64,000 nt of DNA from Halomonas sp. LBP4 (GTDB lineage: Bacteria; Pseudomonadota; Gammaproteobacteria; Pseudomonadales; Halomonadaceae). The stretch's first letter is position 1, and each line of letters starts with the position of its first letter. Location of the stretch: the NCBI RefSeq assembly GCF_003202205.1, contig NZ_PDOG01000002.1, positions 669,259 to 733,258 on the forward strand. The letters are read 5' to 3'. Shown here piece by piece: positions 24,797 through 33,896 of the stretch. Position numbers and translations under genes: made by a program. Below the pieces are notes generated by a model that did no database searches, was not told the origin of the DNA, and saw only the letters and a program-made list of their open reading frames with translations.

Positions 24797-24929
24797 TCGC
24801 CAGCCAGCGATCCAGCGCATTGGCGAACTCGCGACGGTCGGTGTCGGCATAGCCCTTGGGGCCGCCGGTGTGCTCGCCGCTGGCGCGCAGGGTCTCCATG
24901 CAGGTCTTGTGTCAGTCGCATCTGGACCC
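24797..24929 (-). pseudogene. Decayed partial duplicate of the yaiI 3' end
   Basis: About 110 bases repeat the end of the intact yaiI gene at 24962-25083 with few changes (CGACGGTCGGTGTCGGCATA against CGGCGGTCGGTGTCAGCATA). Homology breaks down after the GGTCTCCATG point, where an insertion of several bases occurs. Only the last 35 or so codons are represented, so it has no function of its own. Confidence 0.85.
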
Positions 24930-24950
24930 AGGGTGCAGATGCGTCATGGA

Positions 24951-25400
24951 TCAGGCGTTCTTCGCCAGCCAGCGATCCAGCGCATTGGCGAACTCGCGGC
25001 GGTCGGTGTCAGCATAGCCCTTGGGGCCGCCGGTGTGTTCGCCGCTGGCGCGCAGGGTCTCCATGAAGTCCCGCATCTGGACCCTTGCCCGGATGTTGCT
25101 CCGGTCGAGCATCTCGCCGCGGGTGGTCATCACCGCGGCCCCCTTCTCGATCGCCTCCATGGCCAGCGGCAGGTCCGAGGTGATCAGCAGGTCGCCGGCG
25201 ACCAGCCGCGCGACGATCTCGTGATCGGCGGCATCGAAGCCATGGCTCACCGCGAGCGCCTTGACCCACTTCGAGGGCGGCAGCGGTATGGCATGGTTGG
25301 CCACGAACCAGGTCGGCGTGGCGGTGCGCTCGGCGGCGCGCACGATGATCTCGCGCGCCACCCTGGGGCAGGCATCGGCGTCGACCCAGAGACTCGGCAT
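24951..25400 (-). CDS. yaiI: YaiI/YqxD family protein (DUF188)
   Basis: A 149-residue NYN/PIN-like protein. It opens with MPSLWVDADACPRVAREII and contains DLLITSDLPLAMEAIEKGA and the RGEMLD segment, all conserved in the family. The acidic residues suggest a metal-dependent nuclease fold, but no activity is established. Length is normal. Its 3' end has been duplicated just downstream. Confidence 0.93.
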   Translation of the reverse strand: MPSLWVDADACPRVAREIIVRAAERTATPTWFVANHAIPLPPSKWVKALAVSHGFDAADHEIVARLVAGDLLITSDLPLAMEAIEKGAAVMTTRGEMLDRSNIRARVQMRDFMETLRASGEHTGGPKGYADTDRREFANALDRWLAKNA

Positions 25401-25847
25401 GGCAAACTCCTGGCAGGGAAGGGGGACCAAGGGGCGCGATGAACGCCATCCTCGAAAAGGCTGGCCAGCGCTGAGTGCCGATGGTAGCATGCGCGCTCCT
25501 CGCATGTGCTGACCCCGCCATCATGACGATTCGCCTGAGCCGAGTGCCCGAGCCGAATCACCGAGACCTGCGGTCATCTACCGCCAGTGTCCGAGATGTG
25601 AAGATGGAGCGCCAACCAGATGCCGCCAGTCTGGCGACATCGGCGCAGAAAGGTCGCCTTAGCGGTTCGCCAGCCCTCGAGGCGCGAACCGGATGCCAGG
25701 TGCGACCGGCGTCCCCGATACCGTGACTCGCTCTGCCCTCTGGCCATGACGGCCCCGTGACAGGCGCAGTGCGCCCGACCGTTTGCTTGCGTCGGGGATG
25801 CCTCAATGTGATTTGCCGGCCATCGCCGGCCTACCAAGGTGTGATTG
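25401..25847. other. 447-bp intergenic region with the deaD leader
   Basis: No coding region is supported. The right part (about 25,760-25,847) holds the promoter and leader of the DEAD-box helicase gene. Cold-induced helicase genes often have long leaders, which would fit, but I see no specific element. Confidence 0.4.
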
Positions 25848-27551
25848 ATGACCTCGACTTCTGTCGCTTCGCCGAGCTTCGGCGATCTGGCCCTGCTGCC
25901 TGCCGTTCTCTCTGCCGTCGAAACCCTGGGCTACGAGATCCCTTCGCCGATCCAGATGCAGACCATTCCGGCGCTGCTGGAAGGCCGTGACATGCTGGGC
26001 CAGGCCCAGACCGGCACTGGCAAGACCGCTGCCTTCGCGCTGCCGATCCTGTCGCGCCTCGAGCTCGACCGCCGCGAGCCCCAGGTGCTGGTGCTGGCGC
26101 CGACCCGTGAACTGGCCCAGCAGGTGGCCGTATCGTTCAGCAAGTACGGCCAGAACCTCAAGGGCCTGGAAGTGGCGACCCTGTGTGGTGGCCAGGAGTA
26201 CCGCGAGCAGCTCGGCGCGCTGAAGCGCGGCGCCCAGGTGGTGGTGGGCACCCCCGGCCGGGTGATCGATCACCTGGATCGCGGCAGCCTCAAGCTCGAC
26301 GGTCTCTCCGCCCTGGTGCTGGACGAGGCCGACGAGATGCTGCGCATGGGCTTCATCGACGACGTCAAGCGGGTGGTCGCCGATACGCCCAAGGATGCCC
26401 AGCGGGTGTTCTTCTCCGCCACCCTGCCGTCCGAGATCGAGCGCATCGTCAATCGCTACCTGGTCGACCCGGTCAAGGTGGCCATCGAGGCCCGGGTCGG
26501 CACCGCTGCGAGCATCGACCAGCGCATGGTGCGTGTCGACGGTGGCGCCAAACTGGAGGCGCTGTCGCGTATCCTCGAGGTCGAGCCCGTCGACGGCGCC
26601 ATCGTCTTCGTGCGCACCCGGGCCGCCTGCACCACCCTGATGGAGCAGCTCTCGGCCCGTGGCGTCAACGTGGCAAGCCTCTCCGGTGATCTCGACCAGA
26701 GCCTGCGCGAGCGCACCATCACGCGCCTCAAGCGTGGCAAGGTCGATGTGCTGATCGCCACCGACGTGGCCGCCCGCGGCCTCGACGTACCGCGCATCAC
26801 CCACGTTATCAACTACGACCTGCCCCAGGACGCCGAGGCCTATACTCACCGCATCGGGCGTACCGGCCGTGCCGGCCGCACCGGCGTGGCGATCACCTTC
26901 GTCGGCTTCCGCGAGGGGCGCAAGGTAGGCTGGCTCGAGCAGGCCACCGGCCAGAAGCTGAGCGAGATGCCGCTGCCCGACGAGGCCGCCATCCGTGCCC
27001 ATCGCGACGAGATCTTCCACCAGCGCGTGGTCGCCTCCCTGACCAAGGGCGCCGAGGAACAGAATGCCCTGGTCGAGCGCCTGGTCGAGGAGGGGCACGA
27101 CCCCATCGAGCTGGCCTGCGCCTTCGCCGCCATGGCTCGTGCCGACGAGGCGCCGATCGGTCGCCTGCAGGCGCCGCGTCGCGACAACGACCGCGCTGCC
27201 CGCGACGGCAAGCCGCCGCGTCGCCGCGAGAGCGGCCCCAGCGAGGGCATGACCCGCTATCGTGTCGCCGTGGGTCACAAGGATGGCGTCAAGCCGGGTC
27301 AACTGGTCGGTGCACTCGCCAACGAGGGCGGCATCGAGGGCGCACGCATCGGTCGCATCGATATCCGCAACGCCTTCTCGGTGGTCGAGCTGCCCAGCTC
27401 GCTGCCGGCGAGCATCCTGGCCAAGATGGCTCGTGCTCGGGTGGCCGGCCGTCCGCTGGAGATCAGCGAGGACCACGGTGTCCCCGAGCGTGCCCCGCGT
27501 CGCCGTCGCGACGACGGTGAGGCGCCGATCCGCCGCCAGTCTCGCGGCTGA
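25848..27551 (+). CDS. deaD: ATP-dependent RNA helicase, DeaD/CsdA type
   Basis: A 567-residue DEAD-box helicase for ribosome assembly and mRNA decay. Motifs in order: Q motif (IPSPIQMQTIP), I AQTGTGKT, Ia PTRELAQQ, Ib TPGRV, II DEAD, III SAT, V ATDVAARGLDVPRI and VI HRIGRTGRAG. A C-terminal DbpA-like RNA-binding domain (YRVAVGHKDGVKPGQLVGALANEGG region, about residues 465-545) and an Arg-rich tail place it with DeaD. ATG 25848 is preferred over the preceding TTG. Confidence 0.95.
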   Translation: MTSTSVASPSFGDLALLPAVLSAVETLGYEIPSPIQMQTIPALLEGRDMLGQAQTGTGKTAAFALPILSRLELDRREPQVLVLAPTRELAQQVAVSFSKYGQNLKGLEVATLCGGQEYREQLGALKRGAQVVVGTPGRVIDHLDRGSLKLDGLSALVLDEADEMLRMGFIDDVKRVVADTPKDAQRVFFSATLPSEIERIVNRYLVDPVKVAIEARVGTAASIDQRMVRVDGGAKLEALSRILEVEPVDGAIVFVRTRAACTTLMEQLSARGVNVASLSGDLDQSLRERTITRLKRGKVDVLIATDVAARGLDVPRITHVINYDLPQDAEAYTHRIGRTGRAGRTGVAITFVGFREGRKVGWLEQATGQKLSEMPLPDEAAIRAHRDEIFHQRVVASLTKGAEEQNALVERLVEEGHDPIELACAFAAMARADEAPIGRLQAPRRDNDRAARDGKPPRRRESGPSEGMTRYRVAVGHKDGVKPGQLVGALANEGGIEGARIGRIDIRNAFSVVELPSSLPASILAKMARARVAGRPLEISEDHGVPERAPRRRRDDGEAPIRRQSRG

Positions 27552-27602
27552 GGGATCGGGTAGGCCGATCGCCACGCCGTGGCGGTCGGCAGGTCACCAG
27601 GC

Positions 27603-27636
27603 AACGGGCCGGGGGAATTCTTCCCCTGGCCCGTTT
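27603..27636 (+). terminator. Intrinsic terminator after deaD
   Basis: ACGGGCC...GGCCCGT forms the outer stem with an inner GGGGAA/TTCCCC pair, followed by TTTTT. A standard strong terminator. Confidence 0.9.
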
Positions 27637-27660
27637 TTCGTCGTGGCGTGGCGGTCGGGT

Positions 27661-27982
27661 TCAGTGGCGCTGCTGGTGGGCCAGCCACCGGCGGATGCCG
27701 AAGGTCCAGGGCGGCAGCCGATCCCCGCGGTCGACGCGGTTGACCAGCGCGCCCAGCGACGGCGTGGCGATGGTCACCGTATCGCCCACATGGTGGCTGA
27801 AGCCCTGGCCCTCGCCGTCGCGGTCCTGTATCGGCGAGAACATGGTCCCCAGGAACAGCAGGACGCTGCGTCCCTCGATGTCACGCAGGTTGACATCGTT
27901 GCCGAGCGTCGCGCCATACGCGGCCGACCAGCAGGGCGCGGTCGGCGTCTTCAGGCAGGATGAATGTGGTGTTGTGTGTCAT
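27661..27982 (-). pseudogene. Fumarylacetoacetate-hydrolase family pseudogene with internal deletion
   Basis: The 5' end encodes a believable FAH-family start (MTHNTTFILPEDADRALLVG) and the 3' end the family C-terminus (LGNDVNLRDIEG, MFSPIQDRDGEGQGFSHHVG, PPWTFGI). The two parts are in different frames and joined at about 27905, so most of the catalytic domain is missing. In intact relatives the protein is several hundred residues. It lies 9 bp after the aldehyde dehydrogenase gene, so it was the last gene of the catabolic operon. Confidence 0.85.
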
Positions 27983-27991
27983 CGGATCTCC

Positions 27992-29569
27992 TCAGGCCTC
28001 GCGCTTGCCGTCCACCAGTCGGCTCACGCCCAGCGGGTTGCCGTCCTTCAGCGCCTCGGGCAAGAGGCCTTCCGGCAGGTTCTGGTAGCACACCGGGCGC
28101 AGGAAGCGCTGGATGGCGGCGCTGCCCACCGAGGTGCTGCGGCTGTCCGAGGTGGCCGGGAAGGGTCCGCCGTGGACCATGGCGTGGCACACCTCGACGC
28201 CGGTGGGCCAGCCGTTGGCCAGCACCCGGCCGGCACGGCGCTCGAGCGTCGGCAGCAGGGTTCGGGCGGCGTCGAGGTCGCCGTCGTCCAACTGCAGGGT
28301 GGCGGTGAGCTGGCCCTCCAGTTGCTCGGCCACGGCGGCCATCTCGTCGAGGTCGGCACACTCGAGCACCAGCGCCGTGGCGCCGAATACCTCGCCCTGC
28401 AGCGCCGCGTCGGCGAGGAAGTCGCTCGCCGCGGCGACGAACAGCCCAGCCTGGCACGGGTGGGGGCCGTCGCCTTCCTGGCCGCGGGCCACCTCGCGCA
28501 CCTTGGGATGCCCGGCCAGGGCGCCCACGCCGTCCTGGTAGGCGCCATGGATGCTCGGGGTGAGCATGGTCTGGGCGGCACTGCCCTGGATTGCCTCGCC
28601 GGCGCTGGCGACGAAGGCGTCCAGCGCCGCGCCCTTGACGCCGATCACCAGGCCGGGGTTGGTGCAGAACTGCCCAGCGCCCATATTGAGCGAGGCGACG
28701 AAGCCCTCGGCGATCTCACTTCCGCGGGCGGCCAACGCCTCGGGCAGCAGGAACACCGGGTTGATGCTGCTCATCTCGGCATACACCGGGATCGGCTGGG
28801 GGCGGGCCTGGGCCGTCTGCATCAGTGCGGTGCCGCCGGAGCGCGAGCCGGTGAAGCCCACCGCCTGGATGCACGGGTCGGCGACCAGCGCCTGGCCGAT
28901 CTCGTTGCCCGAGCCGAACAGCAGCGAGAAGACGCCCTCGGGCAGGCCGCACTGGGCCACGGCCTGTTGCACGGCACGGCCGACCAGTTCGGAGGTGCCG
29001 GGGTGGGCCGAGTGGGCCTTGACCACCACCGGGCAGCCGGCGGCTAGGCTTGATGCGGTATCGCCGCCGGCCACCGAGAAGGCCAGCGGGAAGTTACTGG
29101 CGCCGAACACGGCCACCGGGCCCAGGGCAATGTGGCGCTGGCGCAGGTCGACTCTGGGCAGGGGCGCCCGCTCGGGCAGCGCCGGGTCGAGGCGCACGTC
29201 GAGCCACTCGCCGGCGCGCACCACGGAGGCAAACAGGCGCAGCTGGCCGCAGGTGCGGCCGCGCTCACCCTCGAGGCGCGCCCGGGGCAGGCCGGTCTCG
29301 GCCATGGCGCGCTCGATCAACTCGTCACCGATCGCCTCGATCTCGGACGCGATGGTCTCGAGGAAGGCCGCCCGCTCGTCGAGCGAGGTCTCGCGGTAGG
29401 CGTCGAAGGCCGCCCAGGCGAGCTCGCAGGCCAGCTCGACCTCGGCCTGGCCACCGCCGGGGTAGGCGGGTTCGAGGGCCTCCCCGGTGGCGGGGTCGAT
29501 GGCGTTGATGGGGGGTGAGTGTCCGCTGACGGCCCGCTGGCCGATGAGTAGCTTGCCTTGCAGTGTCAT
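27992..29569 (-). CDS. 2-Ketoglutarate-semialdehyde dehydrogenase
   Basis: A 525-residue aldehyde dehydrogenase that oxidises alpha-ketoglutarate semialdehyde to alpha-ketoglutarate, the last step of Weimberg-type pentose oxidation. It shows [20 protein letters not shown] for the cofactor site, the EMSSINPVF segment with the catalytic Glu, and the nucleophile Cys in [11 protein letters not shown]. These variants (ASNFP in place of PWNFP, EMSS, FCTNPGL) mark the KGSADH type used in sugar-acid pathways. It follows the AraD1/GguC gene by 18 bp and forms one operon. Confidence 0.92.
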   Translation of the reverse strand: MTLQGKLLIGQRAVSGHSPPINAIDPATGEALEPAYPGGGQAEVELACELAWAAFDAYRETSLDERAAFLETIASEIEAIGDELIERAMAETGLPRARLEGERGRTCGQLRLFASVVRAGEWLDVRLDPALPERAPLPRVDLRQRHIALGPVAVFGASNFPLAFSVAGGDTASSLAAGCPVVVKAHSAHPGTSELVGRAVQQAVAQCGLPEGVFSLLFGSGNEIGQALVADPCIQAVGFTGSRSGGTALMQTAQARPQPIPVYAEMSSINPVFLLPEALAARGSEIAEGFVASLNMGAGQFCTNPGLVIGVKGAALDAFVASAGEAIQGSAAQTMLTPSIHGAYQDGVGALAGHPKVREVARGQEGDGPHPCQAGLFVAAASDFLADAALQGEVFGATALVLECADLDEMAAVAEQLEGQLTATLQLDDGDLDAARTLLPTLERRAGRVLANGWPTGVEVCHAMVHGGPFPATSDSRSTSVGSAAIQRFLRPVCYQNLPEGLLPEALKDGNPLGVSRLVDGKREA

Positions 29570-29587
29570 GATCGTGCTCCTGCTGGG

Positions 29588-30577
29588 TTATAGCGAGGGA
29601 ATCGCGACGCTAGCCGGTGTCGCTGGTTCAAAACGTAGCGGATTGCGCAGTGGCCGCCCGAAGGCGGGCAGGTCGATTTCGAAGCGGTCACCGTCGCGGG
29701 TCCGGATGCCATCGGCGAAGCTCAGGGTGGCGGTGCCGAAGAAGTGCACGTGAACGTCGCCGGGGCGCCGGAAGCCGGCATACTTGAAGTGGTGATGCTC
29801 CAGGTTGGCCAGGCTGTGGGCCATGTTGGCCTCGCCGGTCAGAAACGGCTTCTCCCACAGCGTCGCGCCGTCGCGGACGATGCGGCTCGTGCCCTCCAGG
29901 TGGTCGGGCAGCTCACCCACCAGCAGCTCGGGACCGAAGCTGCAGGCGCGCAGCTTGGAGTGGGCTAGCCACAGGTAGTTGAAGCGCTCGGTGACATGGT
30001 CGGAGAACTCGTTGCCGATGGCGTGGCCGACCCGCCAGGGGGTGCCGTCGTCGCCGATCACGTAGAGGCCGGCCAGCTCCGGCTCCTCGCCGGCGTCCTC
30101 GGCGAAGGCGGGCACCGGGAGCTCGGCCTCGGGCGCCACGATACAGTCGCCATCCCCCTTGTAGAACCACTCCGGCTGGGCGCCGGGCTTGCCGTCCTGA
30201 GGCTTGCCGCCTTCCACACCGAGCCTGAACATGCGCATGGAGTCGGTCAATTCGGCCTCACTGACCTGGGCCTTGGCGTGCATCGCCGAACGGGTGTCGG
30301 CGCTGCCCAGGTGGGTCAGGCCGGTGCCGGTGACGAGACAATGGGCCGGATCGGGATGGGTCAGCGGCGGCAGCAGGCGGCGTTCGTCGACCAGCTGCTG
30401 GTAGTCGAGCCGCGTCTCGGTGAGGGCGGCCTCGACGACCTCGTTGAGCGACCGGCCGGCAGCGATAGCGCGCCGTGCCAGGGTGTAGGTGTCGGCATCG
30501 AGCAGCCTGACCTGTTGCTCGTTTTCGACCAGGGCGGCCCGAACCTGGTGCTGATATTCGCATTGAATCAAGCGCAT
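29588..30577 (-). CDS. AraD1/GguC family protein (FAH superfamily)
   Basis: A 329-residue protein of the fumarylacetoacetate-hydrolase superfamily matching the AraD1/GguC group: GTGLTHLGSADTRSAMHAK near residue 84, GGKPQDGKPGAQPEWFYKGDG near 124 (given here only in part as motif), and GNEFSDHVTERFNYLWLAHSKLR near 188. It is encoded with KGSADH and opposite a sugar dehydrogenase. The pathway otherwise lacks a 2-keto-3-deoxyarabonate dehydratase of the usual DHDPS type, so this protein probably supplies that step; this is inference. Confidence 0.85.
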   Translation of the reverse strand: MRLIQCEYQHQVRAALVENEQQVRLLDADTYTLARRAIAAGRSLNEVVEAALTETRLDYQQLVDERRLLPPLTHPDPAHCLVTGTGLTHLGSADTRSAMHAKAQVSEAELTDSMRMFRLGVEGGKPQDGKPGAQPEWFYKGDGDCIVAPEAELPVPAFAEDAGEEPELAGLYVIGDDGTPWRVGHAIGNEFSDHVTERFNYLWLAHSKLRACSFGPELLVGELPDHLEGTSRIVRDGATLWEKPFLTGEANMAHSLANLEHHHFKYAGFRRPGDVHVHFFGTATLSFADGIRTRDGDRFEIDLPAFGRPLRNPLRFEPATPASVAIPSL

Positions 30578-30673
30578 GGCGTGATTTCCTCATGGTAGTT
30601 GAAAGGGCGTCATCGGCATGAACGACAGCACCCCTGGCGATCGTGTCGGTTGACGTCGTTTGAATGCTTCTTA

Positions 30674-30706
30674 ATGTTTAACATATGACAACCATGTTTA
30701 ACATAT
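30674..30706. promoter_or_regulatory. Tandem operator-like motifs in the divergent arabinose promoter
   Basis: ATGTTTAACATATGACA (30674-30690) and ATGTTTAACATAT (30694-30706) repeat with 20-bp spacing, about two helical turns. The same motif recurs inverted at 39931-39947 before the FadR-type regulator gene, which makes that regulator the best candidate to bind here. Confidence 0.65.
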
Positions 30707-30785
30707 ACTTTGGTAGTGTCGCGTTTTACGCAGGCCATGACTTGGCCTCAGAATGCCCCTCTCACCACAACGACAGGCTATCCAT

Positions 30786-31712
30786 ATGAGTAGCATCGAT
30801 ATCGGCCTGGTGGGTGTTGGCAAGATCGCTCGTGACCAGCACCTGCCGGCCATTGACTCCAGTCCTGACTTTCGCTTGGTAGCGACCGCCGATCCGTATG
30901 CCCGCTTGGAAGGTATCGACGGCTATGACTCACTGGCGGCCATGCTCGATGGTGTGCCGGATTTGCAGGCGGTGGCGATTTGCACGCCGACGCATCTGCG
31001 CCACTCCCAGGCGCGGCTCGCCTTGGAGCATGGCAAGGCGGTGCTGTTGGAAAAGCCGCCTGGTGCCACGCTGAGCGAGGTCGAGGATCTCATGGCGCTG
31101 GCCGAGCGGCGGGGCTGCCCGATGTTTGCGGCCTGGCATTCACGCTTCGCTCCCGGTGTGGCCCAGGCACGGGAGTGGCTGGCCGAACGAGACATTCATC
31201 GCATCGAGATCGAGTGGAAGGAAGACGTGCGGGTCTGGCACCCGGGCCAGGCATGGATCTGGGAGCCCGGTGGCATGGGGGTCTTCGATCCGGGAATCAA
31301 CGCCCTGTCCATCGTCACCGAGATTTTGCCGCAACCGTTCTTTCTGCGTTCAGCGAGGCTTGCCGTACCGAGCAACTGTCAGACGCCGATTGCTGCCGAG
31401 CTGGCCTTCAGCGATGCGCAGGAGACGCCGATCCAGGCAGCTTTCGACTTCCGTCAGACTGGTCCCCAGACCTGGGATATCCATGTCGATACCGAGGATG
31501 GCCGGCTGAGCTTGACCCACGGCGGCAGCCGCCTGGTCGTCGACGGGCAGGTCGTGCTCGAGGCCGAGGAGCGGGAATACGTCGGGTTGTATGCCCGTTT
31601 CGCCGAACTGGTCGCCGGCCGTGTCTCCGATGTCGATGTCGCGCCGCTGCGCCATGTCGCGGATGCCTTCCTCTACGGGCGTCGCGAGGCCACCGAGCCC
31701 TTCATCGAGTAG
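30786..31712 (+). CDS. Sugar 1-dehydrogenase, Gfo/Idh/MocA family (galactose/arabinose type)
   Basis: A 308-residue NAD(P)-dependent oxidoreductase. The Rossmann start is IGLVGVGKIARDQHLPAI, followed by AICTPTHLRHSQA and EKPPGATLSEV. The second domain carries WKEDVRVWHPGQ and the GGMGVFDPGINALSI substrate loop, both typical of D-galactose and L-arabinose 1-dehydrogenases. It makes the sugar lactone that the SMP-30 protein at 38240 opens. Start ATG 30786. Divergent from the AraD1-KGSADH operon with shared operators between them. Confidence 0.88.
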   Translation: MSSIDIGLVGVGKIARDQHLPAIDSSPDFRLVATADPYARLEGIDGYDSLAAMLDGVPDLQAVAICTPTHLRHSQARLALEHGKAVLLEKPPGATLSEVEDLMALAERRGCPMFAAWHSRFAPGVAQAREWLAERDIHRIEIEWKEDVRVWHPGQAWIWEPGGMGVFDPGINALSIVTEILPQPFFLRSARLAVPSNCQTPIAAELAFSDAQETPIQAAFDFRQTGPQTWDIHVDTEDGRLSLTHGGSRLVVDGQVVLEAEEREYVGLYARFAELVAGRVSDVDVAPLRHVADAFLYGRREATEPFIE

Positions 31713-31716
31713 CGGC

Positions 31717-32673
31717 TCAGCCAGCCTCGCGGTAGCGCTGGTGGGCGACGAGCTCGCGCAGGGTGGTCATCAGCGCCGCGGCCCCCGGTGACAGCCGCTG
31801 ATCGCGCAGGCTCACCAGGCCGTAGGGCTGTACGCTGAGCGCATCCTGCAAGGGCAGGATGCGGAAGCGCTGCGGTGCACATAGCAGGCCTGCCACCTCG
31901 CGGGTGGTGGCGGTGATGGTGTCCGACTTGTCGACCAGTGCCAGGGATACCAGCACGTCCGGGGTGTCGACGATCCGTGCCGGGGGCGATACCCCGTGGT
32001 GAAGAAACAGGCTGTCGACCCGCTGGCGCATCAGGGCACCGGGAGGCTGAAGCGACCACGGATAGGCCGCCATGTCCTCCAGAGTCAGGGGAGAGCGCCC
32101 CGTCAGGGGATGACCTTCCCGGCACACGAAGCAGATATCTTCCTCGCCGATCTCCTCGAACACGAACCGTTCCATCGGAAAGCCCGCCGGGACGCGGGTG
32201 ATGGCGAAGTCCAGCTCGCCCTCCAGCAGGCGCGGGATCAGGGCCTTGCTGACCCCCACCTCGACGCTGACCTTGAGACCGGGGCGGTCGCGATGCACGC
32301 GCTCGATGGCGCTGGTCAGCAGCGTCACGGCCGGGGCCATCACCGTGCCCACCGTCACTGTCCCGGCATTGCCCGCCCGGAGGGCGGCGAGCTCGTTGCC
32401 GGTATGCTGCAGCTCGAACAGCATGCTGTGGGCGTGACGCACCAGCACCTCGCCGTACCAGTTGGGCGTCAGGCCTCGGGCATGGCGCTCGAAGAGCCTC
32501 ACGCCCAGTCGGGCTTCCAGGTCGCCGAGCAGCTTGGAGGCGGCGGGCTGGCTCATGCCCAGCGCCTCGGCGGCGCGGTGCAGGTTGCGCTGCTCGTCGA
32601 GTGCCTGGAACAGCTGTAGATGGCGCAACTTTAGTCGCACGCGTAGAAACCAGTCGTCATCCAGGATCCTCAC
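31717..32673 (-). CDS. LysR-family regulator, GbpR-like
   Basis: A 318-residue LysR protein with helix-turn-helix RNLHRAAEALGMSQPAASKLL and a substrate-binding domain. Its sequence style matches GbpR-type regulators of sugar ABC transporters. It is divergent from the AraF gene, with a palindrome at 32713-32732 between them, so it likely controls the importer operon in response to sugar. The start is GTG 32673 with GAGGAG upstream. It is convergent with the sugar dehydrogenase (5-bp gap). Confidence 0.88.
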   Translation of the reverse strand: MRILDDDWFLRVRLKLRHLQLFQALDEQRNLHRAAEALGMSQPAASKLLGDLEARLGVRLFERHARGLTPNWYGEVLVRHAHSMLFELQHTGNELAALRAGNAGTVTVGTVMAPAVTLLTSAIERVHRDRPGLKVSVEVGVSKALIPRLLEGELDFAITRVPAGFPMERFVFEEIGEEDICFVCREGHPLTGRSPLTLEDMAAYPWSLQPPGALMRQRVDSLFLHHGVSPPARIVDTPDVLVSLALVDKSDTITATTREVAGLLCAPQRFRILPLQDALSVQPYGLVSLRDQRLSPGAAALMTTLRELVAHQRYREAG

Positions 32674-32712
32674 GGCAGCGCTCCTCTCGCTGTTCTGATA
32701 ACAAAAAATATA

Positions 32713-32732
32713 TCAAAAATCGCCAATTTTGA
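32713..32732. promoter_or_regulatory. Palindrome between the LysR and araF genes
   Basis: TCAAAAATCGCCAATTTTGA has 7-base inverted arms and an overall T-N-A LysR-box form. It lies 40 bp before the LysR start and 112 bp before araF, a fitting place for the LysR regulator. Confidence 0.5.
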
Positions 32733-32843
32733 CATTGGTCGGTTATAGAACCTTGTGGCTAATGTAGGCCGTGCAACCCGAAACGGTAATCGTAGCGTTG
32801 CCGACAACAACAATCCCCGGTTCGAAGCCGACAGGAGAAGATC

Positions 32844-33836
32844 ATGCCATTCACTTCCGCTTTCTCACGCCTGGCGCTCGGCGCTGCGGTGGCGTTTGCA
32901 TCTTTGGGCAGCGCTCAAGCGCAGGATGAGGTCAAGATGGGATTCATCGTCAAGAAGCCCGAGCAAGCCTGGTTCATCAACGAACAGCGTGCCGCGACCG
33001 AGCTCGGCGAGGAGATGGGCTTCGAAGTGGTGAGGCTGGCGGGCGAAGACGGCCAGCAAGTTCTCAGCGCCATCGACAACCTCAATTCCCAGGGGGCCCA
33101 GGGCTTCGTCATCTGCCCGCCGGACGTACGCTTGGGCCCGGCGATCATGAACCGTGCCAATCAGTACGGGATGAAGGTGGTCACCGTCGACGATCGCTTC
33201 GTGGGCAGTGATGGCGAACCCATCGAAGAGGTGCCTCACCTGGGGATGTCCGGCTACAAGATCGGTCAGCAGGTTGGCGAGGCCCTCGCGGCCGAGATGG
33301 AGGCGCGTGGCTGGGATCCGCAGGAAGTCGCCGCGCTGCGGATCACCAACTACGAACTGCCCACCGCCAAGGAGCGCACCGACGGTGCCACCGATGCACT
33401 GCTCGAGTGGGGATTCCCCGAGGACAATATCCTCGATGCGCCGCAACAGAACACCGATACCAGCAGCGCCTTCTCGGCTGCCTCGCCGGTGATCTCCAAG
33501 AACGGCGACTTCGAACACTGGATCATCTACGCGCTCAACGAGGAGAGCGTGCTCGGCGGCGTGCGGGCCAGCGAGCAGTACGGCCTCAAGGCCGAAGACG
33601 TGATCGGCGTGGGGATCAACGGTTCGGGCGCCGCCTTCGCCGAGTTCTCGCGCGAAAACCCGACCGGCTTCCATGGCACCGTGGCGGTGAGCTCCACCAT
33701 GCATGGCCGCCAGACGGCGGAAGATCTCTATGCCTGGATTACCGAGGGCGAGCAGCCGCCCGCCAATACCGAAACCACCGGCACCCTGATGGTCCGCGAC
33801 AACTGGGAAGCGGTGCGCGCCGAACTCGGCCTGTGA
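32844..33836 (+). CDS. araF: L-arabinose ABC transporter, periplasmic binding protein
   Basis: A 330-residue exported protein with signal peptide ending SAQA near residue 26. It belongs to the AraF/ribose-binding group: MGFIVKKPEQAWFINEQ at the mature start, DNLNSQGAQGFVICPPDVRLGPAI (motif given in part), TVDDRFVG and GVGINGSGAAFAEF. It captures the pentose in the periplasm for AraGH. First gene of a run araF-araG-araH-dehydratase-lactonase with short gaps, so one operon is likely. Confidence 0.92.
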   Translation: MPFTSAFSRLALGAAVAFASLGSAQAQDEVKMGFIVKKPEQAWFINEQRAATELGEEMGFEVVRLAGEDGQQVLSAIDNLNSQGAQGFVICPPDVRLGPAIMNRANQYGMKVVTVDDRFVGSDGEPIEEVPHLGMSGYKIGQQVGEALAAEMEARGWDPQEVAALRITNYELPTAKERTDGATDALLEWGFPEDNILDAPQQNTDTSSAFSAASPVISKNGDFEHWIIYALNEESVLGGVRASEQYGLKAEDVIGVGINGSGAAFAEFSRENPTGFHGTVAVSSTMHGRQTAEDLYAWITEGEQPPANTETTGTLMVRDNWEAVRAELGL

Positions 33837-33896
33837 GCTAACGCGCCCGGGCCATGAGGGTCCGGGCTCCAAGCATTTTCCCTGGAGCCCATGATC

